From the NCBI RefSeq assembly GCF_002159455.1, contig NZ_NFIQ01000016.1, positions 1 to 59,644 on the forward strand: a stretch of DNA of 59,644 bases, written 5' to 3'. The stretch's first letter is position 1. The number at the start of each line of letters is the position of its first letter. The position numbers were made by a program, and so were the translations under genes. Below are positions 49,136-57,609 of the stretch, in pieces. This stretch comes from Flavonifractor sp. An306 (lineage in GTDB: Bacteria; Bacillota; Clostridia; Oscillospirales; Oscillospiraceae). Under the pieces are notes generated by a model. It made no database searches and had not been told where the DNA came from. It saw nothing but the letters and a program-made list of their open reading frames with translations.

Positions 49136-49764
49136 GGTTCCGGCAAATCGTACCTGGCGCAGAACTCCGCCACGTCGTCAAAGTCCCGCAGCCGTTCTTT
49201 CAGCGTCTCATGGCTCCAGTCCCACCAGCGGATGCGCAGCAGAGCCTCAATGGTAGGCCGGTCGTATCGCCAGCCGATGTGCCGGGCGGGCACCCCTCCC
49301 ACGATCTCGTAGGGAGCCACGTCATGGGTCACCACCGCTCCGGCGCCCACCACGCCGCCATGGCCGATGGTCACCCCTCCCATCACCACCGCGTTGTGCC
49401 CCAGCCATACATCGTGCCCGGTCACAACCCGGTTCTGCCGCCGCCAGTCCAGAAACGCCTCGTCATCCTCGCCCAGGCCGTAGTGGGCACAGCGGTAGGT
49501 AACGTGATGGGCCGCCGCCCGGAATTTGGCAGGGTGCTGCACCGGATTGAGCCGCACCCCGGTGGCAATGGAGTTGAACTTGCCGATGCAGGAATAGATG
49601 ATGTCGTTATAGCCAAAGCAATAGCTGTAGGCCCCCACCTGGCTCTCCTCCAGGGCGCAGTGGTCGCCGATCTCCACATACCCGCCGAAGGCGCACCTTT
49701 TGACCCGGCTGGTGGGGTGGATCAGCGGCCGTTTGGGGTCCAGGCGTTTGGAAAAGTCCAGCAT
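49132..49764 (-). CDS. Hexapeptide-repeat acyltransferase (CatB/Vat or phosphonate-cluster type)
   Basis: A 210-residue left-handed beta-helix acyltransferase. Hexapeptide repeats run from HPTSRVKRCAFGGYVEIGDHCALEESQVG to DVWLGHNAVVMGGVTIGHGGVVGAGAVVTHDVAPYEIVGGVPARHIG, with a large loop carrying the QHPAKFRAAAHH segment. The opening resembles the hexapeptide transferases found in phosphonate gene clusters, but no phosphonate genes are here, so the substrate is unknown. It begins by overlapping the pgsA stop (TAATG) and ends on the next promoter. Confidence 0.8.
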   Translation of the reverse strand: MLDFSKRLDPKRPLIHPTSRVKRCAFGGYVEIGDHCALEESQVGAYSYCFGYNDIIYSCIGKFNSIATGVRLNPVQHPAKFRAAAHHVTYRCAHYGLGEDDEAFLDWRRQNRVVTGHDVWLGHNAVVMGGVTIGHGGVVGAGAVVTHDVAPYEIVGGVPARHIGWRYDRPTIEALLRIRWWDWSHETLKERLRDFDDVAEFCARYDLPEP

Positions 49765-50291
49765 TACACCTTGCTCCAGTCAATCACATCTTTGTTTTTG
49801 GCGAAATATTCCACGCCGGAATAGATGGTGGTGCCGATAATCAGGGCAATACACACCCCGTCCAGTACCGGGTGGACAAACACCAACATCAGACAGATGC
49901 ACACCATGGTGGAGGCGGTTTTTACCTTTCCCGACCAGGCGGCGGCAATGACCCGTCCCCGCTCCACAGCAAGCAGCCGCAGGCCGGTGACGGCAAATTC
50001 CCGCACCACCACAATGAGCAGCGCCCAGGCCGGAAACCGGCCCATCTCCACAAACCACAGCAGGGCGGACATGACCAGCATTTTGTCCGCCAGGGGGTCC
50101 ATAAATTTACCGAAGTCGGTCACCAGGTTGTAGTGGCGGGCGATGTATCCGTCCACAAAGTCGGTAACGCTGGCCAGGATAAAGATAGCCAGGGCAAACA
50201 GCATGTGGAAGGGAAAATCCAGATAGAGCACTACCAGAAATACGGGGATCAAAAAGATCCGGAGCATGGTCAGCTTATTGGCGGTATTCAC
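49764..50291 (-). CDS. pgsA: CDP-diacylglycerol--glycerol-3-phosphate 3-phosphatidyltransferase
   Basis: PgsA makes phosphatidylglycerol phosphate, precursor of phosphatidylglycerol (also the donor for Lgt). The 175-residue membrane protein carries the CDP-alcohol phosphotransferase motif D-x2-DG-x2-AR-x8-G-x3-D-x3-D, seen as DFVDGYIAR followed by DFGKFMDPLADK. Four to five membrane segments are visible. The start is GTG 50291, nine bases after GAGGAG. It follows rimO by six bases. Confidence 0.94.
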   Translation of the reverse strand: MNTANKLTMLRIFLIPVFLVVLYLDFPFHMLFALAIFILASVTDFVDGYIARHYNLVTDFGKFMDPLADKMLVMSALLWFVEMGRFPAWALLIVVVREFAVTGLRLLAVERGRVIAAAWSGKVKTASTMVCICLMLVFVHPVLDGVCIALIIGTTIYSGVEYFAKNKDVIDWSKV

Positions 50292-50297
50292 AGCATG

Positions 50298-51617
50298 TCA
50301 CTCCTCAATCTCTCCGGTCAGGTCGCCGTCCTGAGTGCCGGTGATACGCACATTGACAAATTCTCCGGCGGGGATCAGCCCGGCGGCGGTAAAATAGACG
50401 TGATTGTCCACATCCACCGAGTCGGCGTAGGTGCGGCCCACATAACAGCCCATGTCGGGGTCAAAGCCCTCGCAGAGCACCTCCATGGTCTCCCCCAGCC
50501 GCTGCTCGTTCCAGTGGTCCATCACCCGGCTCTGCAGCTCCACCAGCAGCTCCACCCGCCGCTGGGCCACGTCCGGGTCCACCTGGTCCTCCATCTCCGC
50601 GGCGGGAGTGCCCTCCTCCGGGGAGAACTGGAAGATACCCGCCCGCTCAATGGCGCTCTCCCGCAGGAACTGGCACAGCTCCTCAAACTCCGCCTCCCCC
50701 TCTCCGGGCAGGCCGCAGATCAGGGAGGTGCGCAGCACCACGCCGGGGATCCGCTCCCGCAGCTTGCCCAGCAGGGCCTGGATCTGGGCGTTGGTGGTGT
50801 GCCGGTTCATGGCCTTCAGAATACGGTCATTACTATGCTGCAGGGGTATGTCAATATACTTGACGATCTTGGGCTGGCGGGCAATGACCTCAATGAGGTC
50901 GTCCCCCAGAATATCCGGATAGAGGTAGTGCAGGCGGATCCAGTGGAAGGGCAGCTTGCACAGCTCATTCAGCAGCTCGCCCAGCATCTGCTTGTGGTAG
51001 AGGTCGCTACCGTAGCGGGTGATGTCCTGAGCAATGACGATCAGCTCCTTCACCCCCCGGTCCGCCAGGGCCTTGGCCTCCTCCAGCAAAGCCTCCATGG
51101 TGCGGCTGCGGTAGCGGCCCCGGAGATAGGGGATGATGCAGAAGGCACAGCGGTTGTCGCACCCCTCGGCGATCTTCAGGAAGGCGGTATAGGAGGGGGT
51201 GGTCACCAGCCGCTCCCCGTCCTCGTCGGTGCGGCTGATATCCCCGAACCGCCGGGGATGCCCGCCGGCAGCCAGCTCCTCCAGAGCAGAGACGATATCG
51301 GTATAGCTGCCGGTGCCCATCACACCGTCCACCTCGGGCATTTCCTTCGTCAGCTCGTCCTGATAGCGCTGGGACAGGCAGCCGGTGACCAGCAGCTTGC
51401 CCAGCTTGCCCTGGTCCTTCAGAGCGGCCAGCTCCAGAATGTTCTGGATGGCCTCGCTCTTGGCCGAGTCAATAAAGCCGCAGGTGTTGAGCACCGCAAT
51501 ATCCGCCCCCTCCGGCTCCCCGGTGACGGTATGGCCGGCAGCCCGGGTGAGGGCCATCATCTGCTCGGTATTCACCAGATTCTTGGCGCAGCCAAGGGAA
51601 ACAAATGCAACCTTCAA
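50298..51617 (-). CDS. rimO: Ribosomal protein S12 methylthiotransferase
   Basis: RimO is a radical-SAM enzyme that methylthiolates an Asp of ribosomal protein S12. The 439-residue product has the N-terminal cluster domain (FVSLGCAKNLVNTE, NTCGFI, GCLSQRY), the radical-SAM CxxxCxxC in GCDNRCAFCIIPYLRG, and a C-terminal TRAM domain. The start is TTG 51617, seven bases after AAGGAGA. The N terminus MKVAFVSLGC fits the family exactly. It lies between recX and pgsA in the yqhQ-prmC-recA run. Confidence 0.95.
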   Translation of the reverse strand: MKVAFVSLGCAKNLVNTEQMMALTRAAGHTVTGEPEGADIAVLNTCGFIDSAKSEAIQNILELAALKDQGKLGKLLVTGCLSQRYQDELTKEMPEVDGVMGTGSYTDIVSALEELAAGGHPRRFGDISRTDEDGERLVTTPSYTAFLKIAEGCDNRCAFCIIPYLRGRYRSRTMEALLEEAKALADRGVKELIVIAQDITRYGSDLYHKQMLGELLNELCKLPFHWIRLHYLYPDILGDDLIEVIARQPKIVKYIDIPLQHSNDRILKAMNRHTTNAQIQALLGKLRERIPGVVLRTSLICGLPGEGEAEFEELCQFLRESAIERAGIFQFSPEEGTPAAEMEDQVDPDVAQRRVELLVELQSRVMDHWNEQRLGETMEVLCEGFDPDMGCYVGRTYADSVDVDNHVYFTAAGLIPAGEFVNVRITGTQDGDLTGEIEE

Positions 51618-51629
51618 ATGACTGTCTCC

Positions 51630-52283
51630 TTATTCATACTCAAAATCTTCAGCCCCACCGTACCGGCGCAGGCCGTCCTTGATGTCCTCCCACCGGAAGC
51701 CCCGGCGGGCCAGGGCGGCGGCGGCCCGCTGGCAGCTCTTGGGGTCAGACAAATCCACTCCCCGCAGCTTTTTCCTCAAAAAGGCGTCAATGGCGTCGTC
51801 AGGGGACACCAAGGTCTCCAGCGCCTGGTCCCAGTATTCCCGGGGCACGCCCCGGCGGTAGAGCTCCTCCCGGATCCGGGCGGGTCCCCACCCCTTGGCG
51901 GCATAGTGCTCCGCCACCGTACAGGCATAGGCCCCGTCGTTGAGGTAGCCCAGCTCCTCCAGCCGGTCGGCCGCGGCCTCCGCCGTCTCCCGGTCGGCCA
52001 GCGGCTCCTTCTCCCGGTCCCTGGGCCGGGCAGTGAGCTTATCCACCAGCTCCTTGCGGGACAGGGGGCGGGCGGCCAGCAGATCCATGGCCTTGTCCCG
52101 CACCGCGGCGGCCTTGGCCGCCCGGGTCAGCTCCTTCAGCTTCTCCGCCGTCAGCTCCAGCCCGGAGCACAAGCCAAAGACGGCCACCTCATTTTCCCCC
52201 ACCCGCAGAATGGTCCCATCCTCCAGGTGGCACAGCCAGCGGCCCTGGATCCGTTGGGATGGGGCCAGCTTACTGATCCGCAT
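51630..52283 (-). CDS. recX: RecA regulatory protein RecX
   Basis: RecX binds and modulates RecA filaments. The 217-residue product is built of three-helix repeats: [56 protein letters not shown], and the C-terminal [15 protein letters not shown]. The start is ATG 52283, inside the end of recA and nine bases after GAGG, so translation is coupled to recA. The longer frame to 52328 is not needed. Confidence 0.9.
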   Translation of the reverse strand: MRISKLAPSQRIQGRWLCHLEDGTILRVGENEVAVFGLCSGLELTAEKLKELTRAAKAAAVRDKAMDLLAARPLSRKELVDKLTARPRDREKEPLADRETAEAAADRLEELGYLNDGAYACTVAEHYAAKGWGPARIREELYRRGVPREYWDQALETLVSPDDAIDAFLRKKLRGVDLSDPKSCQRAAAALARRGFRWEDIKDGLRRYGGAEDFEYE

Positions 52284-53382
52284 CCTCAAAGTCCTCGGCG
52301 GAGATATCCACCGCCCGGCCTGCCGCACGGGCGGCGGCCCGGGCCTGGTTGCTCATCAGCTTGTAGGCGTTTTTGCGGATGTCGGCCTCCAGCTTGTCGC
52401 ACACCTCCGGGTTGTCCTTCAGGTACTGCTTGGCGGCGTCCCGGCCCTGACCCAGGCGGGTCTCCCCCATGGCAAACCAGGAGCCCGACTTCTGCACCAG
52501 GTCCAGCTTGGCGGCCAGATCCAGAATCTCGCCCACCTTGGAGATGCCCTCGCCGTACATAATGTCAAACTCCGCCTCCTTGAAGGGGGGCGAGACCTTA
52601 TTTTTCACCACCTTGGCCCGGGTACGGTTGCCGATGATCTCCGAACCGCTCTTCAGAGACTCGATGCGCCGCACGTCGATACGCACCGAGGCATAGAACT
52701 TCAGGGCCCGGCCGCCGGTGGTGACCTCCGGGTTGCCGTACATGACCCCTACCTTTTCCCGCAGCTGGTTGATGAAGATGACCACACAGTTGGTCTTGGC
52801 GATGGAACCGGCCAGCTTGCGCAGGGCCTGGCTCATCAGCCGGGCCAGCAGGCCCACATGGGAATCCCCCATGTCCCCCTCGATCTCGGCCCGGGGGGTA
52901 AGGGCGGCCACCGAGTCCACCACCACCACGTCGATGGCGCCGGAACGGACCAGCGCCTCGCAGATCTCCAGGCCCTGCTCGCCGGTATCGGGCTGGGAGA
53001 TAAGCATGGAGTCGATATCCACACCCAGAGCCCGGGCATAGTAGGGGTCCAGGGCGTGCTCGGCGTCGATGAAGGCCACCTCGCCGCCCCGCTTCTGGGC
53101 CTCGGCCACAATGTGCAGGGCCAGGGTGGTCTTACCGGAGGATTCCGGACCATAGATCTCAATGATACGCCCCTTGGGCACGCCGCCGATCCCCAGGGCC
53201 AGGTCCAGCGACAGGGACCCGGTGGGAATGGCTTCCACCACAATGTCGGCGTTGTCTCCCAGGCGCATGATGGAGCCCTTGCCGTAGACCTTCTCGATCT
53301 GGGCCATGGCGGTCTCCAGCGCTTTCTTCTTATCAGAGGCGGGGGCCGCGGCCTCCACCACAGGCTTTTTCTTGTCTGCCAT
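52270..53382 (-). CDS. recA: Recombinase A
   Basis: RecA drives homologous pairing, strand exchange and the SOS signal. The 370-residue product has Walker [14 protein letters not shown], the MAW region [13 protein letters not shown], Walker [12 protein letters not shown], loop L2 around [31 protein letters not shown], and an acidic C terminus ([12 protein letters not shown]). GAGGAG precedes the ATG. No LexA-type box was recognised near it, and it appears to be transcribed from upstream (yqhQ-prmC), with recX overlapping its end. Confidence 0.97.
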   Translation of the reverse strand: MADKKKPVVEAAAPASDKKKALETAMAQIEKVYGKGSIMRLGDNADIVVEAIPTGSLSLDLALGIGGVPKGRIIEIYGPESSGKTTLALHIVAEAQKRGGEVAFIDAEHALDPYYARALGVDIDSMLISQPDTGEQGLEICEALVRSGAIDVVVVDSVAALTPRAEIEGDMGDSHVGLLARLMSQALRKLAGSIAKTNCVVIFINQLREKVGVMYGNPEVTTGGRALKFYASVRIDVRRIESLKSGSEIIGNRTRAKVVKNKVSPPFKEAEFDIMYGEGISKVGEILDLAAKLDLVQKSGSWFAMGETRLGQGRDAAKQYLKDNPEVCDKLEADIRKNAYKLMSNQARAAARAAGRAVDISAEDFEDADQ

Positions 53383-53421
53383 ACTGTGACTTCTCCTCTC
53401 AAAAAGCGGGACGGCCCGCTT

Positions 53422-54285
53422 TTACCGGTTTGAAATACCCTCTACCACCCGCCAGATTCCCTGGGTATCCTGGGTGCTCTGGACCTGTTCAAAGCCGTTC
53501 ATGGTCAAGATCCGTTCCACATCCTGGGCCTGGCCGATTCCCACCTCGAACACCAGAGAACCGCCCAGCCGCAGGGCCTTGCCCCAGCGCTGGGCGATGG
53601 CCCGGTAAAAATCCAGGCCGTCCGTCCCGCCGTCCAGGGCGGAACGGGGCTCATAGTCCCGGACGCTGGCGTCCAGAGCGGCAATGTCTCCGCTGGGAAT
53701 ATAAGGGGGATTGCAGGCGATCACGTCAAAGTCCCACAGGGCGGCGGGAGGCTCCTCCAGGGCGTCGGCGTGGACGCAGGTGACCCGGGCGTTCAGGTCG
53801 CAGCGGCGGATGTTGCCCTTGCACAGCTTCAGCGCCGGTTCGCTGACATCTGCCAGCACCACCCGGCACTCGGGCACATTGGCCGCCACCGCCAGCCCCA
53901 CGCAGCCGCTGCCGGCGCACAGGTCCAGCACCCTTGCCCCCTCTCCGGCGGCGCGGGCCAGCAAAATGGCCCGCTCGGCCAGCACCTCCGTGTCCATCCG
54001 GGGAATCAGCACGTCAGGGGACACCTCCAGGGACAGGCCGTAAAATTCCCACTCCCCGATGATGTAGGCCACCGGCTCCCCCGCCAGCCGCCGCTCCACC
54101 AGCCCGGACAGCTTCTCCTCCACCTGGGCGGAGGCGTACAGCGTCATATCCCGGTAAAACTGCTCTCGGCTCTTGCCCGCGGCGCAGCACACCAGCTCCC
54201 TGGCCTCCAGCTGCGCCCCCTCAATCCCCGCCTGACGCAGCCGGCGGCGTGCGTCCAGGTAGAGGTTGTTATAGGTGGTCGCCAT
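53422..54285 (-). CDS. prmC: Release factor glutamine methyltransferase
   Basis: PrmC methylates the Gln of the GGQ motif in peptide-chain release factors. The 287-residue SAM enzyme has an N-terminal helical domain, LDLCAGSGCVGLAVA (SAM site) and the catalytic NPPYIPSGDI, the motif that fixes the family. It follows yqhQ by 57 bases, a pairing common in Firmicutes (usually with prfA, absent here), and precedes recA. Confidence 0.94.
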   Translation of the reverse strand: MATTYNNLYLDARRRLRQAGIEGAQLEARELVCCAAGKSREQFYRDMTLYASAQVEEKLSGLVERRLAGEPVAYIIGEWEFYGLSLEVSPDVLIPRMDTEVLAERAILLARAAGEGARVLDLCAGSGCVGLAVAANVPECRVVLADVSEPALKLCKGNIRRCDLNARVTCVHADALEEPPAALWDFDVIACNPPYIPSGDIAALDASVRDYEPRSALDGGTDGLDFYRAIAQRWGKALRLGGSLVFEVGIGQAQDVERILTMNGFEQVQSTQDTQGIWRVVEGISNR

Positions 54286-54342
54286 GAAACCACACTCCCG
54301 CTTCTAATCTCTCTTTCTCTCACTGGTTTCCCTGACAGGGAT

Positions 54343-55323
54343 TCACCACTGATCCTTCCCCTCCTCACTGGGAAGAACCAGCGTAAAGGCCCGGATACCC
54401 ACCTCGATCATGCTGTCGTCCGGCTCAAAGGTGGTCCAGTTCTGCAGCCACAGCCCCGGCGCGGTCATCACCCGGGTGAACCAGTTGTCATACCGGCCCA
54501 CCAGGCGGTTGAACTCATAGGTCAGGCTGACGATCACCGGCAGCAGCAGCAGATGCAGACCCATCCGCACAAAAGTATTCACCACGTCCACATAGGTAAA
54601 CACCACGCTGGAAAGCAGAATACTCACCACAATTACCACAAACAGGAAGCTGGTGCCGCAGCGGGGGTGGTGCCTGGGCTGCTTGCGCACGTTCTCCACC
54701 GTCAGGGGCAGGCCGTGCTCATAGCAGAAGATGGTCTTGTGCTCCGCCCCGTGGTACTGAAAGACCCGGTGGATCTCCTTGGTGTGGGAGCACAACATCA
54801 GGTAGCCCGCAAAGATGACGATGCGCACCACGCCCTCCAGCAGGTTGCGCACCCACATGGCCAGGGGCACCGCCTTTCCCAGCAGGCCCACCAGCGCGGT
54901 GGGCAGCAGGATAAAGAGCACCACGGAAAACAGCATGCCCAACACCACTGCCAGGGTGACCAGCGCCGAGGCCGCCTTTTCGCTGCCCAGGTGCTTGTCC
55001 AGCCACACCTCCAGTTTGGAGGGCTCCTCCGGCGTCTCCTCGTCCTCTGGCACAAAGGAGGCGGAATACATCAGGGCCTTCACCCCGTTGGCCATGGAGG
55101 AGCAGAAATTGAACACGCCCCGGATCAGGGGCAGGCCCAGCAGGGGGTGCTTGTCCTTGATGAGCACCCGCTCCTCCACCTGCTCCTCCAGCGTACCGTC
55201 CGGCTTGCGGACCACCACGGCCTTTTTCTCCGGTCCCAGCATCATGATGCCTTCAATCAGGGCCTGGCCGCCGATCATGGTCTTATAGGGGGTATCGCAG
55301 GCTCGCTTTGTCTCTTTTGACAT
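54343..55323 (-). CDS. yqhQ: DUF1385 membrane protein, YqhQ-like
   Basis: A 326-residue membrane protein of the DUF1385 family, function unknown. Signatures are IGGQALIEGIMMLGPEKKAVVVRK at the N terminus, the conserved YHGAEHKTIFCYE and HPRCGTSFLFVVIVVSI blocks, and four to five membrane segments. The gene commonly accompanies prmC and prfA in Firmicutes, as here. It is first in the minus-strand run that continues through recA to pgsA. Its promoter overlaps the terminator of the preceding kinase gene. Confidence 0.88.
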   Translation of the reverse strand: MSKETKRACDTPYKTMIGGQALIEGIMMLGPEKKAVVVRKPDGTLEEQVEERVLIKDKHPLLGLPLIRGVFNFCSSMANGVKALMYSASFVPEDEETPEEPSKLEVWLDKHLGSEKAASALVTLAVVLGMLFSVVLFILLPTALVGLLGKAVPLAMWVRNLLEGVVRIVIFAGYLMLCSHTKEIHRVFQYHGAEHKTIFCYEHGLPLTVENVRKQPRHHPRCGTSFLFVVIVVSILLSSVVFTYVDVVNTFVRMGLHLLLLPVIVSLTYEFNRLVGRYDNWFTRVMTAPGLWLQNWTTFEPDDSMIEVGIRAFTLVLPSEEGKDQW

Positions 55324-55368
55324 TGAGTGTTTGTTCTCCTTGCTGTTGGAATCTGAATAGTCTTGTCT

Positions 55369-55397
55369 ATTGTATCAAACCCGCGCCCTGATTGCAA
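55369..55397 (-). promoter_or_regulatory. Promoter of the yqhQ-prmC-recA run
   Basis: On the minus strand TTGCAA (55392-55397) and TACAAT (55369-55374) with 17 bases between. The -35 is in the loop of the kinase terminator hairpin, so one stretch ends one operon and starts the next. Confidence 0.65.
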
Positions 55398-55410
55398 GGG
55401 GCGCGGGTTT
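55377..55410 (-). terminator. Terminator after the OmpR-system kinase
   Basis: A perfect 12-bp GC-rich stem (55377-55388 with 55399-55410) 11 bases past the kinase stop. The T-run after it is short (TTTGATAC), so some read-through into yqhQ is likely. Confidence 0.72.
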
Positions 55411-55421
55411 GAATTTTAGAA

Positions 55422-56852
55422 CTAATGTTCTATTTGCGTTTGGGGATGGATGGGCAGACGGATGGTGACGATGCAGCCGCCCCCTTCCGCGTTGCCGATC
55501 TCCAGCGTCCCCCCATGGAGGGTGACGATCTCATCGCACACCGCCAGACCGATGCCGGAGCCTCTGGCCTTGGAGGAGCCTTTATAGAATTTGTACTTCA
55601 CATGGGGAAGTTCCTCCTCCGGAATGCCGGGGCCATAGTCCCGGATGGTGATCACCGCCTGGTCTCCCTCCGGGCGGATGGCGGTATCAATGCGCTTGCC
55701 GGAGCCGCCGTGCTTGGCGGCGTTGTCCAGCACATTGCAGAACACCTGCCGCAGCCGCTCCGGGTCGCCGGAGATCAGCGGGAACTCCTCCTCGCAGTCA
55801 AAGTGGTTGAGCTCGATGCCCTCCCGCCGGAAGAACTCCCGGTAGGTGTACACCGCGTCCTCCAGCTCGGCCTTGATGTCCATGGGCTCCACCGACAGGG
55901 TGAACCGGCCGTCCTGGATGCGGGAAAACTCCAGCAGCTCCTCCACCATGTTGGTCAGCCGCCGGGCCTCGGACACGATGATGCCCATGCCCTTTTTCAC
56001 ATCCGCCGCATCCCGCACCTCTCCGTTCATGATGGTCTCCGCCCAGCCGTTGATGGCGGTCAGAGGGGTGCGCAGCTCATGGGACACCGAGGAGATAAAC
56101 TCGTTTTTCATCTTCTCACTCTGGCTGATTTTCAGGGACATGTCGTTGATGGCGTCGGTAAGATCGCCGATCTCGTCGTCAAACTGCTTTTCAATCTGCA
56201 CTCCGTAGGAGCCGCCGGCGATCCGCTTGGCGGTATCCGTGATCCCGGCCACCGGCTCCACAATGGAGCGGACAAAATACAGGTTGGAAAAATACACCAT
56301 GGCCAGAATGGCCAGGCCGATGCCCAGGGAGATGCCCACAATGAGAATGATCTGCCGGTCCACAATGCGCAGGGAGGTAACGTAGCGCATGACCCCCACC
56401 ACCTTGCCGTTGATGATCAGCGGGCTGGAGGCCGCCATGATGTGCTCCCCGGTGCTTGGGTCGGAGCCGGACCACTCCTTGGTCTTGCCCTGGCTCAGGG
56501 CCTCGGCGATATCCGGCGTGCCGGGGGAGCGGAAGGCGGTCAGGTCGGAGCTGGAGAAACGGATCTGGCCGCTGGCGTCCAGAAACTCCACCTCCAGCTT
56601 GTCCCCAGAGGGGTCCCCCGCTACCAGGGACTGGGCGTAATCATAATAGTTGTCCTCTGAGAGGAAATAGCTGAAGCTCTGCACCGCGTTTTCCGCCTTC
56701 TGGGACAGCGATTCACTGAGGGTGGAATAGTAATAGCTCCCCATGGCGGCGGAGAAGGCCGACACCGCCAGCAGGACGATGAACAGCACCACACTGATGG
56801 AGTTCACCATCCAGCGCTTTCGGATTCCGCGGATGCCCTTGATTTTTTTCAT
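55422..56852 (-). CDS. Sensor histidine kinase (PhoR/WalK type)
   Basis: A 476-residue kinase with two membrane segments (about 15-38 and 168-192) around an extracellular domain of about 130 residues (SPLIINGKVVGVMRYVTSL is Cache-like). A HAMP domain follows, then HisKA with the phospho-His in FISSVSHELRTPLTAI, and HATPase with NVLDNAAKHGG, DYGPGIPEEELPHV and GSGIGLAVC. No PAS domain is visible. It follows its OmpR-type regulator by 54 bases in a lipoprotein-regulator-kinase operon. The overall design recalls WalK, but direct identity cannot be claimed. Confidence 0.9.
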   Translation of the reverse strand: MKKIKGIRGIRKRWMVNSISVVLFIVLLAVSAFSAAMGSYYYSTLSESLSQKAENAVQSFSYFLSEDNYYDYAQSLVAGDPSGDKLEVEFLDASGQIRFSSSDLTAFRSPGTPDIAEALSQGKTKEWSGSDPSTGEHIMAASSPLIINGKVVGVMRYVTSLRIVDRQIILIVGISLGIGLAILAMVYFSNLYFVRSIVEPVAGITDTAKRIAGGSYGVQIEKQFDDEIGDLTDAINDMSLKISQSEKMKNEFISSVSHELRTPLTAINGWAETIMNGEVRDAADVKKGMGIIVSEARRLTNMVEELLEFSRIQDGRFTLSVEPMDIKAELEDAVYTYREFFRREGIELNHFDCEEEFPLISGDPERLRQVFCNVLDNAAKHGGSGKRIDTAIRPEGDQAVITIRDYGPGIPEEELPHVKYKFYKGSSKARGSGIGLAVCDEIVTLHGGTLEIGNAEGGGCIVTIRLPIHPQTQIEH

Positions 56853-56906
56853 AAATCCTTATCTCACCACCTGGGTTCATTAAAAGATGCGCGTGCGGTC
56901 TGCCGC

Positions 56907-57593
56907 TCAGAAACCCCACTTGTAGCCGTAGCCCCACACCGTTGTAATAAAGGTGGGATTGGTGGGGTCGTCCTCGATCTTGATGCGCAGGCGCCGGATA
57001 TTCACGTCCACGATCTTCAGCTCGCCAAAGTAGTCCCGGCCCCACACGGAATCCAGGATCTCCTCCCGGGAGAGCGCCTTCCCCGGGTTGTCCATAAACA
57101 GCTTGATGATGGAGTATTCCACCTGGGTGAGCTTGATGCGCTGCCCGTTCTTCTCCAGGGTACGGTTGCGGACGTTGAGCAGGAAGGGAGGCTGGCTGAT
57201 CTCCCCGGAATCCACCGGGTCCCCCCCGCCGGTGCGGCGGTACAGTGCGTCGATCCGGGCGGTGAGCTCCGCCGGAGAAAAGGGCTTGGTCACATAGTCG
57301 TCCGCGCCGGTCATCAGGCCGGTCACCTTGTCCATCTCCTGGGTACGGGCGGTGAGCATGATAATCCCGATCTTGTTGTCCCCCGCCCGGATCCGGCGGC
57401 ACACCTCAAATCCATCCATATCGGGCAGCATGATGTCCAGCAGCGCCACCTTGATGTCCGGGTTGCGCTTGAGCTGGGCCAGGGCCTCCTCCCCGGTCTC
57501 AGCCTCAATGGCCTCATAGCCGGCCCGCTTCAAATTGATCACCACAAAGCTGCGGATGTTGGCCTCGTCCTCCAGCACGAGCACCTTTTTCAT
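56907..57593 (-). CDS. OmpR/PhoB-family response regulator
   Basis: A 228-residue regulator. The receiver has the acidic pair in LVLEDEANIRSF, phospho-Asp in VALLDIMLPDMDGFEV, Thr in LTARTQEM and Lys in YVTKPFSPAEL. The C-terminal winged helix has KLTQVEYSIIKLFMDNPGKALSREEILDSVWG and VDVNIRRLRIKIEDDPTNPTFITTVWGYGYKW. It sits between an upstream lipoprotein gene (16 bases away) and its kinase. AGGAGGGAG precedes the ATG. Confidence 0.94.
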   Translation of the reverse strand: MKKVLVLEDEANIRSFVVINLKRAGYEAIEAETGEEALAQLKRNPDIKVALLDIMLPDMDGFEVCRRIRAGDNKIGIIMLTARTQEMDKVTGLMTGADDYVTKPFSPAELTARIDALYRRTGGGDPVDSGEISQPPFLLNVRNRTLEKNGQRIKLTQVEYSIIKLFMDNPGKALSREEILDSVWGRDYFGELKIVDVNIRRLRIKIEDDPTNPTFITTVWGYGYKWGF

Positions 57594-57609
57594 CTCCGCT
57601 CCCTCCTTC

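Noticed and set aside
49872-52562. 896-codon plus-strand open frame
   Set aside because: Antisense to pgsA, rimO and recX; composition is typical of GC-driven shadow frames and there is no ribosome-binding site or domain.
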